A stretch of DNA of 35,720 nucleotides from a bacterium (GTDB lineage: Bacteria > CG2-30-53-67). The stretch lies in assembly GCA_024277725.1 (NCBI GenBank), contig JAJRUP010000251.1, positions 1 to 35,720 of the forward strand, read 5' to 3'. A model generated the notes under the pieces. The model was not told the DNA's origin and did no database searches. It saw only the letters and a list, made by a program, of their open reading frames with translations. Position numbers and translations under genes: made by a program. Positions 16,260 to 24,724 of the stretch are shown here, piece by piece; position 1 is the first letter of the stretch, and each line of letters begins with the position of its first letter.

Positions 16260-17384
16260 TTAGTAGCGGACCTTTGTCGGCCGGGCCCCTGCATGTTCTC
16301 TGGAATCGACTGCGGGGGTTCCCCGTTGCAGCATTGCCTGCATCTCCTCCGGGACCGTGGATCGTCCGAGGGCGTCGTCGTAACCGATGATCCGTCGCTG
16401 ATAGAGATCGAATAATGACTGGTTCATTGTCTGCATGCCGAACTGCCCCTGACCGGTCTGCATCGTGGAGTAGATCTGGTGCACCTTGTCTTCCCGAATC
16501 AGGTTCCGGATTGCGGCATTGGGGACCATGACCTCCAGGGCAAGGGCACGTCCTTCTCCGCTGGCCTTGGCGATCAACTGTTGTGACAAAACCCCTTCCA
16601 GAACAAAGGAGAGTTGTGCCCGCACCTGAGACTGCTGGTGGGAAGGGAAGACGTCGATAATCCGGTTGATCGTCTGGACACAGGAATTCGTATGGAGTGT
16701 GGCAAAGGCCAGATGGCCTGTTTCCGAGACGGTCAGGGCGGCTTCGATGGTTTCCAGGTCCCGCATTTCACCGATGAGCACCACGTCCGGGTCCTGGCGG
16801 AGGACGTATTTCAAGGCTTCCCTGAAGGATTTGGTGTCGGCATTGACTTCACGCTGATTGACGACGCATTTCTTGTGATGGTGGAGGAACTCGATCGGAT
16901 CTTCAATGGTAATGATGTGCTCATGGCGTTCACTGTTGATCTTGTCGATCATGGAAGCCAGGGTCGTTGATTTGCCGCTCCCCGTCGGTCCCGTGACCAG
17001 GATCAACCCCCGCGGTTTTTCGCAGAGTTTTTCAACAATCGGCGGAAGTCCCAGTTCCTGGAAGGAGAGGATCTTGTAGGGGATGGTTCGAAATGCGGCG
17101 GCCATGGCGCCCCGCTGGACAAAGAAATTGGCCCGGAACCGGCTGAGTCCCTTGACGCCGAAAGAGACATCCAGTTCGTTTTGATCCTCGAAGCGATGTT
17201 TCTGCGCGTCCGTTAAAACGCTGTAGCAGAGCTGTTTTGTCTCTGCAGGAGTCAGGGGAGGGAGGTTCATCGGCATCAATTTTCCGTCGATACGGATCTG
17301 TGGAGACGAACCGGTCGTAATATGCAGATCCGAGGCGCCTTTTTCGATCATGGTTTTGAGTAACTGGTGTAAACTCAGTGCCAT
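16260..17384 (-). CDS. pilT: Type IV pilus retraction ATPase PilT
   Basis: A 374-residue hexameric ATPase that powers pilus disassembly and twitching. Walker A GPTGSGKST (132-140), an Asp box ITIEDPIEF, Walker B VVLIGEMRD and a His box TGHLAFATLHTN are all intact. The PilT-specific C-terminal motif AIRNLIRE, needed for retraction, is present near residue 296. The N-terminus (LLKTMIEKGASDLHIT) is typical. A 30-residue proline- and charge-rich tail is somewhat variable. The ATG has AAGGAG upstream. It lies between pilB (56-base gap) and pilC. Confidence 0.96.
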   Translation of the reverse strand: MALSLHQLLKTMIEKGASDLHITTGSSPQIRIDGKLMPMNLPPLTPAETKQLCYSVLTDAQKHRFEDQNELDVSFGVKGLSRFRANFFVQRGAMAAAFRTIPYKILSFQELGLPPIVEKLCEKPRGLILVTGPTGSGKSTTLASMIDKINSERHEHIITIEDPIEFLHHHKKCVVNQREVNADTKSFREALKYVLRQDPDVVLIGEMRDLETIEAALTVSETGHLAFATLHTNSCVQTINRIIDVFPSHQQSQVRAQLSFVLEGVLSQQLIAKASGEGRALALEVMVPNAAIRNLIREDKVHQIYSTMQTGQGQFGMQTMNQSLFDLYQRRIIGYDDALGRSTVPEEMQAMLQRGTPAVDSREHAGARPTKVRY

Positions 17385-17440
17385 CCCTGTCTCCTTGGAA
17401 AAAGTTGGACGGATCGGTGCCGTGCGATCCGTATGTTGCG

Positions 17441-19141
17441 TCAGTCGCCGAAGGTCACCCGGAGGACTTCATCCAGGGTGGTTTCGCCGTCCATGAGTTT
17501 CTGCAGTGCCGACATGCGGAGGGATTGCATGCCGTTACGGATCGCGATCTGCTTGATCTCCGCCGCCGAGGCGCCTTCGAGAATCAGTTCCCGGATCTGT
17601 TCATCAATCGGCATGACTTCATAGAGACCGACACGTCCCTTGTATCCGGTATCGCTGCAGTTGCTGCAGCCGGTCCCCTGGTAACAGGTGATACTGGAGG
17701 CCTGCTTCGGTGTCAGCCCGATATCAATGAGGGTTTTTTCGGGGATCTCCACCTGCTGCTTGCATTCGTGACAGATCCGCCGCGCGAGGCGCTGGGCCAT
17801 GATCAGGATCACCGACGAAGCCACGAGGAAAGGCTCGATCCCCATGTTCAGCAGCCGGTTGATGGTGCTGGGTGCATCATTGGTATGGAGCGTACTCAAG
17901 ACCAGGTGCCCCGTGAGGGCCGCTTTGACGGCGATCTCGGCCGTTTCGTAATCCCGGATTTCACCGACCATGACCACGTCCGGGTCCTGGCGCAGAAAAG
18001 AGCGGAGGGCCGCGGCAAAATTCAGCCCGATCTCCTCTTTCATCTGCACCTGGTTGATGCCGAAGAGGTTATACTCCACCGGATCTTCTGCGGTCATGAT
18101 GTTGATCTCGGGATTGTTGATCTGTCCCATGGCGGAATAGAGCGTGGTCGATTTTCCGCTTCCCGTCGGTCCCGTGACGAGTACCATGCCGTAGGGTGAG
18201 AAGATGGCGTCCTGCAACTTCTTGAGTGCTTCGGGCTCGAAACCGAGTTTGGTCATGTCGAGCATGAGGTTGCTTTTGTCGAGAATCCGCATCACAACCT
18301 TTTCCCCAAAAAGGGTCGGCAGGGTGGAAACACGCAGATCCACCTCCTTGCCTTTCATCTTCAACTTGATCCGGCCGTCCTGGGGAAGACGCCGTTCGGC
18401 AATGTCAAGCTCGGCCATGATCTTCAACCGGGAGGTGAGGGCGTCCTTCAGTCGTTTCGGAGGAGCCATGGTTTCATAGAGGACTCCGTCGATCCGGTAG
18501 CGGACCCGGAAATCCTTCTCGTACGGTTCGATATGGATGTCGCTTGCGCCTTTCTTGATCGCTTCCGAAAGAATCAGATTGACGAGTTTGACGACGGGAG
18601 CATCTTCCACGGCCTGCTTGATTTCGCCCAGGTCGATGTTGTCTTCAATATCGTCTTCGATAATATCGATGTTGATCTCATCCTGGATGTCCTGCATGAC
18701 CGTCTGCAACATGTCGGCCGAGTCGTAGTATCTGTCGATGGCGGACTTGATGGAGCCTTCCGAAGCAACGACCGGTTCCACGTTATAGCCGGTCATGAAT
18801 TTTACGTCATCAATGGCGAAGACATTTGAGGGGTCGACCATGGCGATGGTCAACGTCGAGCCGGTCCGGTTGATGGGAATGATCATATATTTCTGGGCAA
18901 CTTCGGAAGGGATGAGTTTTACTACTTCCGGGTCGATTTCAAAATTCGTCACGTCCACGGAGGGAATCCCGTACTGCTGGCTGAGAAAGGAGATCAGCCT
19001 CTCCTCCTGGACAAATCCCATCTGGACGAGATTGCTTCCCAGCCGTCCGCCTTCTTTCTTCTGTTTCGCCAATGCCTGTTGTAACTGGTCTTCACTGATC
19101 AGGTGGGCATTCATCAGGAGAGCGCCAAGTCTTCCTGCCAT
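17441..19141 (-). CDS. pilB: Type IV pilus assembly ATPase PilB with MshEN c-di-GMP-binding motifs
   Basis: A 566-residue extension motor. The N-terminal MshEN domain has two tandem RLGxxL...LxxxLxxQ motifs (residues 4-27 and 33-56), the known c-di-GMP binding signature, so direct control by c-di-GMP is likely (inference). The ATPase core has Walker A GPTGSGKST (about 321-329), TAEDPVEY, VVMVGEIRD and TGHLVLSTLHTND. A zinc-type tetracysteine region (CHEC near 456 and CYQGTGCSNC near 485) is complete. It is the first gene of the pil operon; a promoter lies about 70-100 bases upstream. GAGGAG stands about 10 bases before the ATG. Confidence 0.95.
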   Translation of the reverse strand: MAGRLGALLMNAHLISEDQLQQALAKQKKEGGRLGSNLVQMGFVQEERLISFLSQQYGIPSVDVTNFEIDPEVVKLIPSEVAQKYMIIPINRTGSTLTIAMVDPSNVFAIDDVKFMTGYNVEPVVASEGSIKSAIDRYYDSADMLQTVMQDIQDEINIDIIEDDIEDNIDLGEIKQAVEDAPVVKLVNLILSEAIKKGASDIHIEPYEKDFRVRYRIDGVLYETMAPPKRLKDALTSRLKIMAELDIAERRLPQDGRIKLKMKGKEVDLRVSTLPTLFGEKVVMRILDKSNLMLDMTKLGFEPEALKKLQDAIFSPYGMVLVTGPTGSGKSTTLYSAMGQINNPEINIMTAEDPVEYNLFGINQVQMKEEIGLNFAAALRSFLRQDPDVVMVGEIRDYETAEIAVKAALTGHLVLSTLHTNDAPSTINRLLNMGIEPFLVASSVILIMAQRLARRICHECKQQVEIPEKTLIDIGLTPKQASSITCYQGTGCSNCSDTGYKGRVGLYEVMPIDEQIRELILEGASAAEIKQIAIRNGMQSLRMSALQKLMDGETTLDEVLRVTFGD

Positions 19142-19208
19142 CCGGAGTCATCTCCTCTGGGTAAGTGTTTCGGCAATGGTGGAGGATGTGTTTCCACTCT
19201 ATACTAAA

Positions 19209-19238
19209 ATTCTATGTTAGGGTGCCCAAAATTGTCAA
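19209..19238 (-). promoter_or_regulatory. Sigma-70-like promoter of the pilB-pilR operon
   Basis: On the minus strand TTGACA (19238-19233) and TAGAAT (19214-19209) are separated by 18 bases. The -35 matches the consensus fully and the -10 in five of six bases. It lies about 68 bases ahead of the pilB start, in the gap between pilB and the DUF512 gene. Confidence 0.7.
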
Positions 19239-19287
19239 GGTGAATTGAAAGGAGACAAAAGGATATTCCCTTGAAAAAACGAATCCT

Positions 19288-20604
19288 TCAAGTTTCCCGG
19301 AAAGGGGTCAGTAGCCCTTCCGCGGAGGCTGCGACGAATCGGAGCCGGCAATGCAGTGCTTTTTCCACTTCTTTCACGCACAGGCCGTCCAGGAAGTGAT
19401 TTTCGTCATGTTCCAGCATATTGGATGGGAGAAAAATTGTCTCCGTGATGTTCCGCCCCGAAAAGCTTTTCAGCAGATCACTGCCGGTGAGCAGACCGGA
19501 AACGGTGACGGTGCGGCCGAAGAAGTGATTCGGAATGGCCACGAGGTCGAAAGAAGCGCCGGTCTGCTTTGCCGCTTCCGTGAGGAGCCGTTCCAGAACG
19601 GGGTAGGCCAGGGTTCCGGTACCGATCGTGATTTTTTCATCGGTGCGGCAGGGTGGAAGATCTCCGATCATTCCGGTTACCTCCTGTTGCAACAGGGGAA
19701 CCATACCGACGCCGTTTTCGAGTTGCGGCAGGGCATCATACGTATCCAGCGGGGGGAAGGGGAGACCGGCCGTCAAATAGAATTCGTCGGCAGGGAAAAT
19801 CCAGGTTTCTCGAAAAACATTCCGACACCTTTCCTGCTGATTGTGGAGGAAGCGCAGCAGACGCAGAGCACCGGAAGCGTCCATGGGATGCAGGAGGGGG
19901 AGTGCTTTTCGGAAGCGGGTCAAACCGACCGGTACGACGGCGACGGACTGCACGTTTGGATAAAGATTCATCAGGTCTTGTACGGTACGTTCCAGGATCT
20001 TCCCGTCGTTAATCCCCCGGCAGAGTACGATCTGCACATGCATCCGGATACCCGCCGCAGAGAGGCGCTGCATTGCCGGCAGGATGGGCGGGGCATCGGG
20101 ATTGCCGAGAATCTTTCTGCGGACCGTATCGTCCGTGGCATGCACGGAGAGGTACAGCGGCGAAAGCCGCTGCCGGAAGATCCGTTCATAATCCGCCTCC
20201 CGGCAATTGGTGAGGGTGATGTAGTTTCCGTGGAGAAAGGAGAGGCGGTAGTCATCGTCTTTCACATAAAGCGAGCGTCTGAGCCCGCGCGGCATCTGGT
20301 GAACGAAACAGAAGAGACAATGATTCTTGCAGGTCCGGTAAGGGGGCGACTCAAATTCCAGGCCGAGGTCTTCGTCGATCTCTTTCTCTAAGGATACCCT
20401 ATGCCGTTCTTCATTCCGTTCGATTTCCAGGGTCAGCACGGCTTCGCTTCCATGGAAACGGACGTCGATCGGATCGTGGATCTCATATCCATTGATGCGG
20501 ATCAGCCGGTCTCCCCGGCGCAGGCCGAGGGCCTGTGCGGGAGTTCCCGGCCGTACGTTCCGGATGCGAAATCCGCGATGCGTGGAGGACGTTTTATCGT
20601 TCAT
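19288..20604 (-). CDS. PDZ/radical SAM/DUF512 protein
   Basis: A 438-residue protein of the DUF512 family. The N-terminal PDZ-like domain (about 10-70: RPGTPAQALGLRRGDRLIRI) is followed by a radical-SAM-type cluster site Cys92-x3-Cys96-x2-Cys99 (CKNHCLFCF) and a C-terminal DUF512 domain (about 210-430, including VPVGLTRFR, GTGTLAYPVLE and a 'GLLTGSDLL' segment). The substrate is unknown for the family. The ATG at 20604 was chosen because conservation starts there and it overlaps the pgsA stop by about 11 bases; a longer frame from 20775 would lie within pgsA and is low-complexity. It is the last gene of the RR-pgsA-DUF512 run, ending just before the pilB promoter. Confidence 0.88.
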   Translation of the reverse strand: MNDKTSSTHRGFRIRNVRPGTPAQALGLRRGDRLIRINGYEIHDPIDVRFHGSEAVLTLEIERNEERHRVSLEKEIDEDLGLEFESPPYRTCKNHCLFCFVHQMPRGLRRSLYVKDDDYRLSFLHGNYITLTNCREADYERIFRQRLSPLYLSVHATDDTVRRKILGNPDAPPILPAMQRLSAAGIRMHVQIVLCRGINDGKILERTVQDLMNLYPNVQSVAVVPVGLTRFRKALPLLHPMDASGALRLLRFLHNQQERCRNVFRETWIFPADEFYLTAGLPFPPLDTYDALPQLENGVGMVPLLQQEVTGMIGDLPPCRTDEKITIGTGTLAYPVLERLLTEAAKQTGASFDLVAIPNHFFGRTVTVSGLLTGSDLLKSFSGRNITETIFLPSNMLEHDENHFLDGLCVKEVEKALHCRLRFVAASAEGLLTPFRET

Positions 20605-21169
20605 CTTCAACCGGATCCGGCGTGGGTCTTCCCATCCGGACTCCCAGGATGACGTAATGGATGCAGGAGATGATGGTGATGACGGCAGTGAAGATGAAAA
20701 GGGCCGGTGACAGTGGAACGAGGAGGGGCACGAAGTTACGGAGAAGCGTGAGGAAGACCGTTGCAAGTTGGACAACCGTGGTTGCCTTACCCAGCAGGGA
20801 AGGGGAAAAATCGATGTTGCCGTGAACGATGTAGATACAGGTGATTCCCGTGAGGATGATCAGGTCCCGGATGACCACTACTGCGGACAGCCAGAAGGGG
20901 AGCGCTTTCAGGAAGGCCAGGAGGAGATAAGCGGTCAGGAGGAGAATCTTGTCGGCCAGCGGGTCGAGCAATGCGCCCAGCCGGGTTTTACGGTTGTAGG
21001 CGCGGGCAATATAACCATCGAGGCCGTCGGTGAGACTGGCTCCGGTGAAGACGATCAACCCTTCGAGCACTTCCCCCCGAAGAAGGAAAAAGGCAAAGAA
21101 AGGCACCAGAAAGATGCGCAGAATCGTCAAAAGGTTGGGCAGGTTCATGGTGATGTCGGTCGTCTGCAT
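20594..21169 (-). CDS. pgsA: CDP-diacylglycerol--glycerol-3-phosphate 3-phosphatidyltransferase
   Basis: A 191-residue membrane enzyme making phosphatidylglycerol-phosphate. The CDP-alcohol phosphotransferase signature is complete: Asp48-Gly-x-Asp51-Gly52-x2-Ala55-Arg56-x8-Gly65-x3-Asp69-x3-Asp73. Several membrane helices surround it (about 12-30, 33-46, 75-110, 125-180). The start is ATG 21169 or the in-frame ATG 21148 (MNLPNLLTILRIF, where family similarity begins); neither has a clear ribosome site. It begins three bases after the response-regulator stop, so coupling is likely. It overlaps the DUF512 start at its 3' end. Confidence 0.92.
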   Translation of the reverse strand: MQTTDITMNLPNLLTILRIFLVPFFAFFLLRGEVLEGLIVFTGASLTDGLDGYIARAYNRKTRLGALLDPLADKILLLTAYLLLAFLKALPFWLSAVVVIRDLIILTGITCIYIVHGNIDFSPSLLGKATTVVQLATVFLTLLRNFVPLLVPLSPALFIFTAVITIISCIHYVILGVRMGRPTPDPVEDER

Positions 21170-21172
21170 GGT

Positions 21173-22543
21173 TTAGAGAAGGTCATATTTTTTCATTCGG
21201 TACCGCAGGGTGTCCCGGCTCATCTTGAGCAACCGGGCGGCGTGGACCTGATTCCCGTGCGCCGTTTCCAGGGCCTGCTGGATCAGTTCCTTTTCGACTT
21301 CCGCCAGGGAAATCCCTTCGGCGGGCAGCTTGACGGGGAGCTTCTGGGAGGATGCGGGTTGCGAAGGTATTGTGATCTCCATGGGGAGATGTTCCGAGAG
21401 GATCATCTCGGAACTTTCCAGGATGATGGCTCGTTCGATCACATTCTTCAACTCCCGAACATTACCCGGCCAGTCATAGCGCATCATCAGTTCTTCCGTT
21501 TCACGGGAAATCCCCCTGACCTTCCTTTTGAACTCCCGGTTGAAGAGCTGGATGAAATACTGGGCCAACAGGGGAATGTCGTTTTTCCGTTCCCGTAAGG
21601 GAGGCAGATAAATGGGAAAGACCTTGAGACGGTAGAAGAGATCTTCCCGGAAGGTCCCCTCGCCGGAGGCTTCTTTCAGATCCTTGTTCGTGGCGGCGAT
21701 GATCCGAACGTCGACGACGATATCCTTGATGCCGCCGACCCGTTTGAAAGACTTGTTTTCGATCACCCGGAGCAGTTTGGCCTGGGTGGACATCGGCATA
21801 TCTCCGATTTCATCAAGCAGGATGGTTCCCCCGTCGGTCAGTTCAAAAAGCCCCTTTTTCATTGCCTTGGCGTCGGTGAAGGCGCCTTTTTCATGACCGA
21901 AGAGTTCGCTTTCGATCAGGGTATCCGGTAGAGAGGTACAGTTGATTTCCATATAGGGTTTTTCCGCCCGCCGGCTCTGGTAGTGAATGGCCTTGGCGAT
22001 GACGTCCTTTCCGGTCCCGCTTTCTCCCTGGAGAAGGACCGTCGTGGCATCACTCTTGGAGAGTTTGCCCACCATCTCGAAGACCTTCTGCATAGCCGGT
22101 GTTTCCCCGACGATATTGTCAAGGCCGTACTGTGCCTTCTGTCGGCTTTTGTAAACCTGCACCTCCTGTTTCAGGTTTACCGTCTCCAGCGCCTTGGCGA
22201 TGGTCAGCTTCATCTTTTCAAAGTCAAAAGGTTTTTCCACGAAATCGTAGGCCCCCAATTTCATTGCCTGCACCGACGTATGGACATCTCCGTAGGCGGT
22301 CATCATAATGACCAGTGACTCTTCCCGGATCTTCTTGACATGTTCCAACAGTTCCATGCCGCTGATCCCGGGCAGCTTGTTGTCCTGCAGGATCAGGTCG
22401 GGCTGGGCCCGGTTGATGATCTCCATGGCTTCTTCCCCGGAGCCGGCCGTCAGAACTTCGTAATTCTCTTTTTCGAGGTTTTCTTTCAAGGACCAGCAGA
22501 TCAATTTTTCGTCGTCGACGACCAGTATTGTAGCTTTAGACAT
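21173..22543 (-). CDS. Sigma-54-dependent response regulator (NtrC family) with GAFTDA loop
   Basis: A 456-residue activator: receiver domain (acceptor Asp54 in LILQDNKLPG, Lys104), AAA+ domain with Walker A GESGTGKD (173-180), and a C-terminal Fis-type HTH (NQVHAARLLKMSRDTLRYRMKKY). The loop that contacts sigma-54 reads GAFTDA (220-225) instead of GAFTGA; this variant occurs in some members, so activity is possible but not certain. The ATG has AAAGGAG upstream. The gene follows a haem-type kinase, PilZ protein and binding lipoprotein on the same strand with a 145-base gap. The kinase is the most likely partner (inference). Its targets are unknown. Confidence 0.9.
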   Translation of the reverse strand: MSKATILVVDDEKLICWSLKENLEKENYEVLTAGSGEEAMEIINRAQPDLILQDNKLPGISGMELLEHVKKIREESLVIMMTAYGDVHTSVQAMKLGAYDFVEKPFDFEKMKLTIAKALETVNLKQEVQVYKSRQKAQYGLDNIVGETPAMQKVFEMVGKLSKSDATTVLLQGESGTGKDVIAKAIHYQSRRAEKPYMEINCTSLPDTLIESELFGHEKGAFTDAKAMKKGLFELTDGGTILLDEIGDMPMSTQAKLLRVIENKSFKRVGGIKDIVVDVRIIAATNKDLKEASGEGTFREDLFYRLKVFPIYLPPLRERKNDIPLLAQYFIQLFNREFKRKVRGISRETEELMMRYDWPGNVRELKNVIERAIILESSEMILSEHLPMEITIPSQPASSQKLPVKLPAEGISLAEVEKELIQQALETAHGNQVHAARLLKMSRDTLRYRMKKYDLL

Positions 22544-22688
22544 TCGAACAAACTCCTTTAAAAATCGTTAAAGATGTGAGTATGATTACAGAGCGAACTC
22601 CATACTGAAATCGGAAATCCCAAAGGGTCTCGCCGGATCGATCAGGAATAATGTCATCCATGGGGCCGCACCTGTCTGTAAAATCTCT

Positions 22689-24356
22689 TCAGGGATTCTC
22701 ATAGTCGAAGGTTGCCGGGTCGATCTTCAGTTCGTCTAAAAGAGTGTAAAGATTCTCGTAGTCTTGATCGGTTGTCGGCAGAAAACGGTCCGCCCCGAAA
22801 CGTTTCAGGACGTTTCGTCCTTCAGGGTCTTCCTCCATTTGCAACAGGACCTCTTTCAGGTCCTTTTTCAGGTCCCAGTCGAGGCCGCGGCGGACGCAGA
22901 GACCGTTGGTCGGGACGGGCACGGAGGTGGCCATCATCAGCAGGTCGAGGGCGATGCGGGTGTCTTTCTCCCCCGCTTTCATCAGTACCAGGTCTTTCGC
23001 CACACCGGCGTCGGCCTTGCCGTTCAGGACGTTCAAGATGGAGGCATCGTGACTTCCGGCAAAGAGGGTCTTGCCGAAGAAGTTCTCATAATCAACGATC
23101 CCCGCTTCCCGGAAATAGTGCAGGGGGAAGAGGTAACCTGCCGTGGAGGCCCGGTCCACGAAACAGAAGGTCTTGCCCCGCAGATCTTCCAGTTTCCGGA
23201 TTCCGCTGTCCTGCCGTACGAAGAGGATCCCCGTATAGTAGGCTTGACCGCCGATTTCCGGTCGGGCGAGGATTTCCAGGGGGATCTTTCTTTTTACAAG
23301 GGTATAGGTAAAACTGCCCAGAAAGGCCCCGTCGATTTCCCCCTGCAGAAAATCCCGTACCGCCTCTCCATAGCTGGCGGTATACCGGACTTCAATGGGA
23401 ATACGGCTCTTCCGGGAAAGATAGTCGATGAGGGGGAGATAGCCCGTCTCCGTGTCCATGATGTTGACCACCGGCATCAGGGCAAGGGTGAGCTTGCGAT
23501 GTTCCGGCAACAGTCCGTTTTTGCGGAGGAGCTCCTGTCCCGAGGGGCTGTAGATGGCGTTGATGAAACGCTTGACCAGTCCCAGGGGACGTCCCAGGAC
23601 GACAAAGGAATATTGCCGGAGCCGGTCCGCTCCCTGCGCCCCTTGATTCTCCGGAGAGGGGAGGATCCCGTCGATCTGTAAAGGGGGCACCTCGAAATCG
23701 AGGGCGAAGAGATTGCTGTAAGAGGTATACCCGATGCTTCCCGGGATATTCCGAAGGGAATGATCCATCTGTCCGGAATGTTCCAGGATCCTGGCTGCCG
23801 GAGTGATGGAAAAGTTCTTGCCGAACACGCTGTTGCGTATCTTTTTCTTGGCCGAAGTATACTCCGGACGGTCCAGCACTACGATCATCTGATCGGTGCC
23901 GCCCAGTTCTTTCCAATTCGTGATCCTTCCGGCGTAAATGGCCAGCAGATCTTTCGTTGAAAGTTTCCGGACCGGGACTTCGGGATGTGCGGCAAAGACC
24001 AGCAGGTCACGGGCGAAAGGATAACGACAAAGGAGATTCCTTTCTTCCTCCGGCGTGAGTTCCCGGGAAATAATCCCCATGTTGGCTGTTCCGTCGATGA
24101 CTCCCGCGATGGCTGCAGCGGAATGAACGCTCGGGAGAAAGTGAATCCGATCTCCCGGATGGGCTTTCATGTAAGCCTCGGCGAGAAGCCGCACCGCCGG
24201 ATAAGTGGAATCCGGGCCGATGAGTGTGATCGATTCCGTGGCCGTCATATCCTGCTCCTGGATAGGATTGCAGGCGCAGAAGAGAACCGACAGCAGGAGA
24301 ATGCCGAAATAAATAATTTTACGCTGTGTCCGGTGGCGGAGTGAAAAGTTCTGCAT
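22689..24356 (-). CDS. Lipoprotein with two tandem solute-binding domains (PstS-like + PhnD-like)
   Basis: A 555-residue envelope protein. A hydrophobic leader (about 13-26) ends in FCAC, with Cys29 as likely lipidation site (Cys27 is an alternative). Domain 1 (about 40-270) resembles phosphate-binding PstS-type proteins: ITLIGPDSTYPAVRLLAEAY, GIISRELTPEE, LLAIYAGRITNWKELGG, NIPGSIGYTS. Domain 2 (about 283-545) resembles PhnD-type phosphonate/phosphite-binding proteins: RKLTLALMPVVN, LIDYLSRKSRIPIEVR, EIDGAFLGSFTYTLV, LEDLRGKTFCFVDRASTAGYLFP. No permease or ATPase gene is nearby, so a sensory role with the adjacent kinase is plausible (inference). Its ATG follows the PilZ stop with no gap, so it is translationally coupled. 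Confidence 0.87.
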   Translation of the reverse strand: MQNFSLRHRTQRKIIYFGILLLSVLFCACNPIQEQDMTATESITLIGPDSTYPAVRLLAEAYMKAHPGDRIHFLPSVHSAAAIAGVIDGTANMGIISRELTPEEERNLLCRYPFARDLLVFAAHPEVPVRKLSTKDLLAIYAGRITNWKELGGTDQMIVVLDRPEYTSAKKKIRNSVFGKNFSITPAARILEHSGQMDHSLRNIPGSIGYTSYSNLFALDFEVPPLQIDGILPSPENQGAQGADRLRQYSFVVLGRPLGLVKRFINAIYSPSGQELLRKNGLLPEHRKLTLALMPVVNIMDTETGYLPLIDYLSRKSRIPIEVRYTASYGEAVRDFLQGEIDGAFLGSFTYTLVKRKIPLEILARPEIGGQAYYTGILFVRQDSGIRKLEDLRGKTFCFVDRASTAGYLFPLHYFREAGIVDYENFFGKTLFAGSHDASILNVLNGKADAGVAKDLVLMKAGEKDTRIALDLLMMATSVPVPTNGLCVRRGLDWDLKKDLKEVLLQMEEDPEGRNVLKRFGADRFLPTTDQDYENLYTLLDELKIDPATFDYENP

Positions 24357-24710
24357 CTATTCCGTTCCGTAAGCCTCAATGTAGTCCAGCAGTTGTTTCC
24401 GGCTTTGGTCATCGCAAGCCATGAACTCGATTCCTTTTCCGAGGACTCTCCTTTCGCCCGTTGTCGTGGTCCCGCCGGACCATGCGACTTTGCCCGTCAC
24501 CCGGATGGGGTCAGCGCCGCCGGGAAGAGTGAATTCCAGGTGGACTTCGGTGCCGATCCCGAGGGGGAGATCCGTCTGGATGAAGATCCCCCCTTCCCCT
24601 ATATTGACCGATTCCACCTGATAGGCTTCCTTCCGTTCCTGCTGATTGACCCAATAGGCGACATTGACGGAGAGGGGAACACGTAAGGAGGTTCGTTTCT
24701 CTGTCCGCAT
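24357..24710 (-). CDS. PilZ-domain protein
   Basis: A 117-residue single-domain protein. It has the PilZ arginine pair Arg6-x3-Arg10 (KRTSLRVPL) and the second motif as N36-I-G-E-G-G41, where the usual Ser is Gly, a variant common in deltaproteobacterial single-domain PilZ proteins. The beta-rich middle (GGIFIQTDLPLGIGTEVHLEF) and a C-terminal helix fit the fold. PilZ domains bind c-di-GMP; binding here is likely but the Ser-to-Gly change makes it less sure. GGGAGGAA precedes the ATG. It lies 14 bases after the kinase gene and abuts the binding-lipoprotein gene, so the three form one unit. Confidence 0.85.
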   Translation of the reverse strand: MRTEKRTSLRVPLSVNVAYWVNQQERKEAYQVESVNIGEGGIFIQTDLPLGIGTEVHLEFTLPGGADPIRVTGKVAWSGGTTTTGERRVLGKGIEFMACDDQSRKQLLDYIEAYGTE

Positions 24711-24724
24711 CGGTTCCTCCCGGG

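Noticed and set aside
20605-20775. 57-residue Ser/Pro-rich N-terminal extension of the DUF512 protein
   Set aside because: It lies inside pgsA, is low-complexity and lacks a ribosome site; the PDZ domain begins just after the ATG at 20604.
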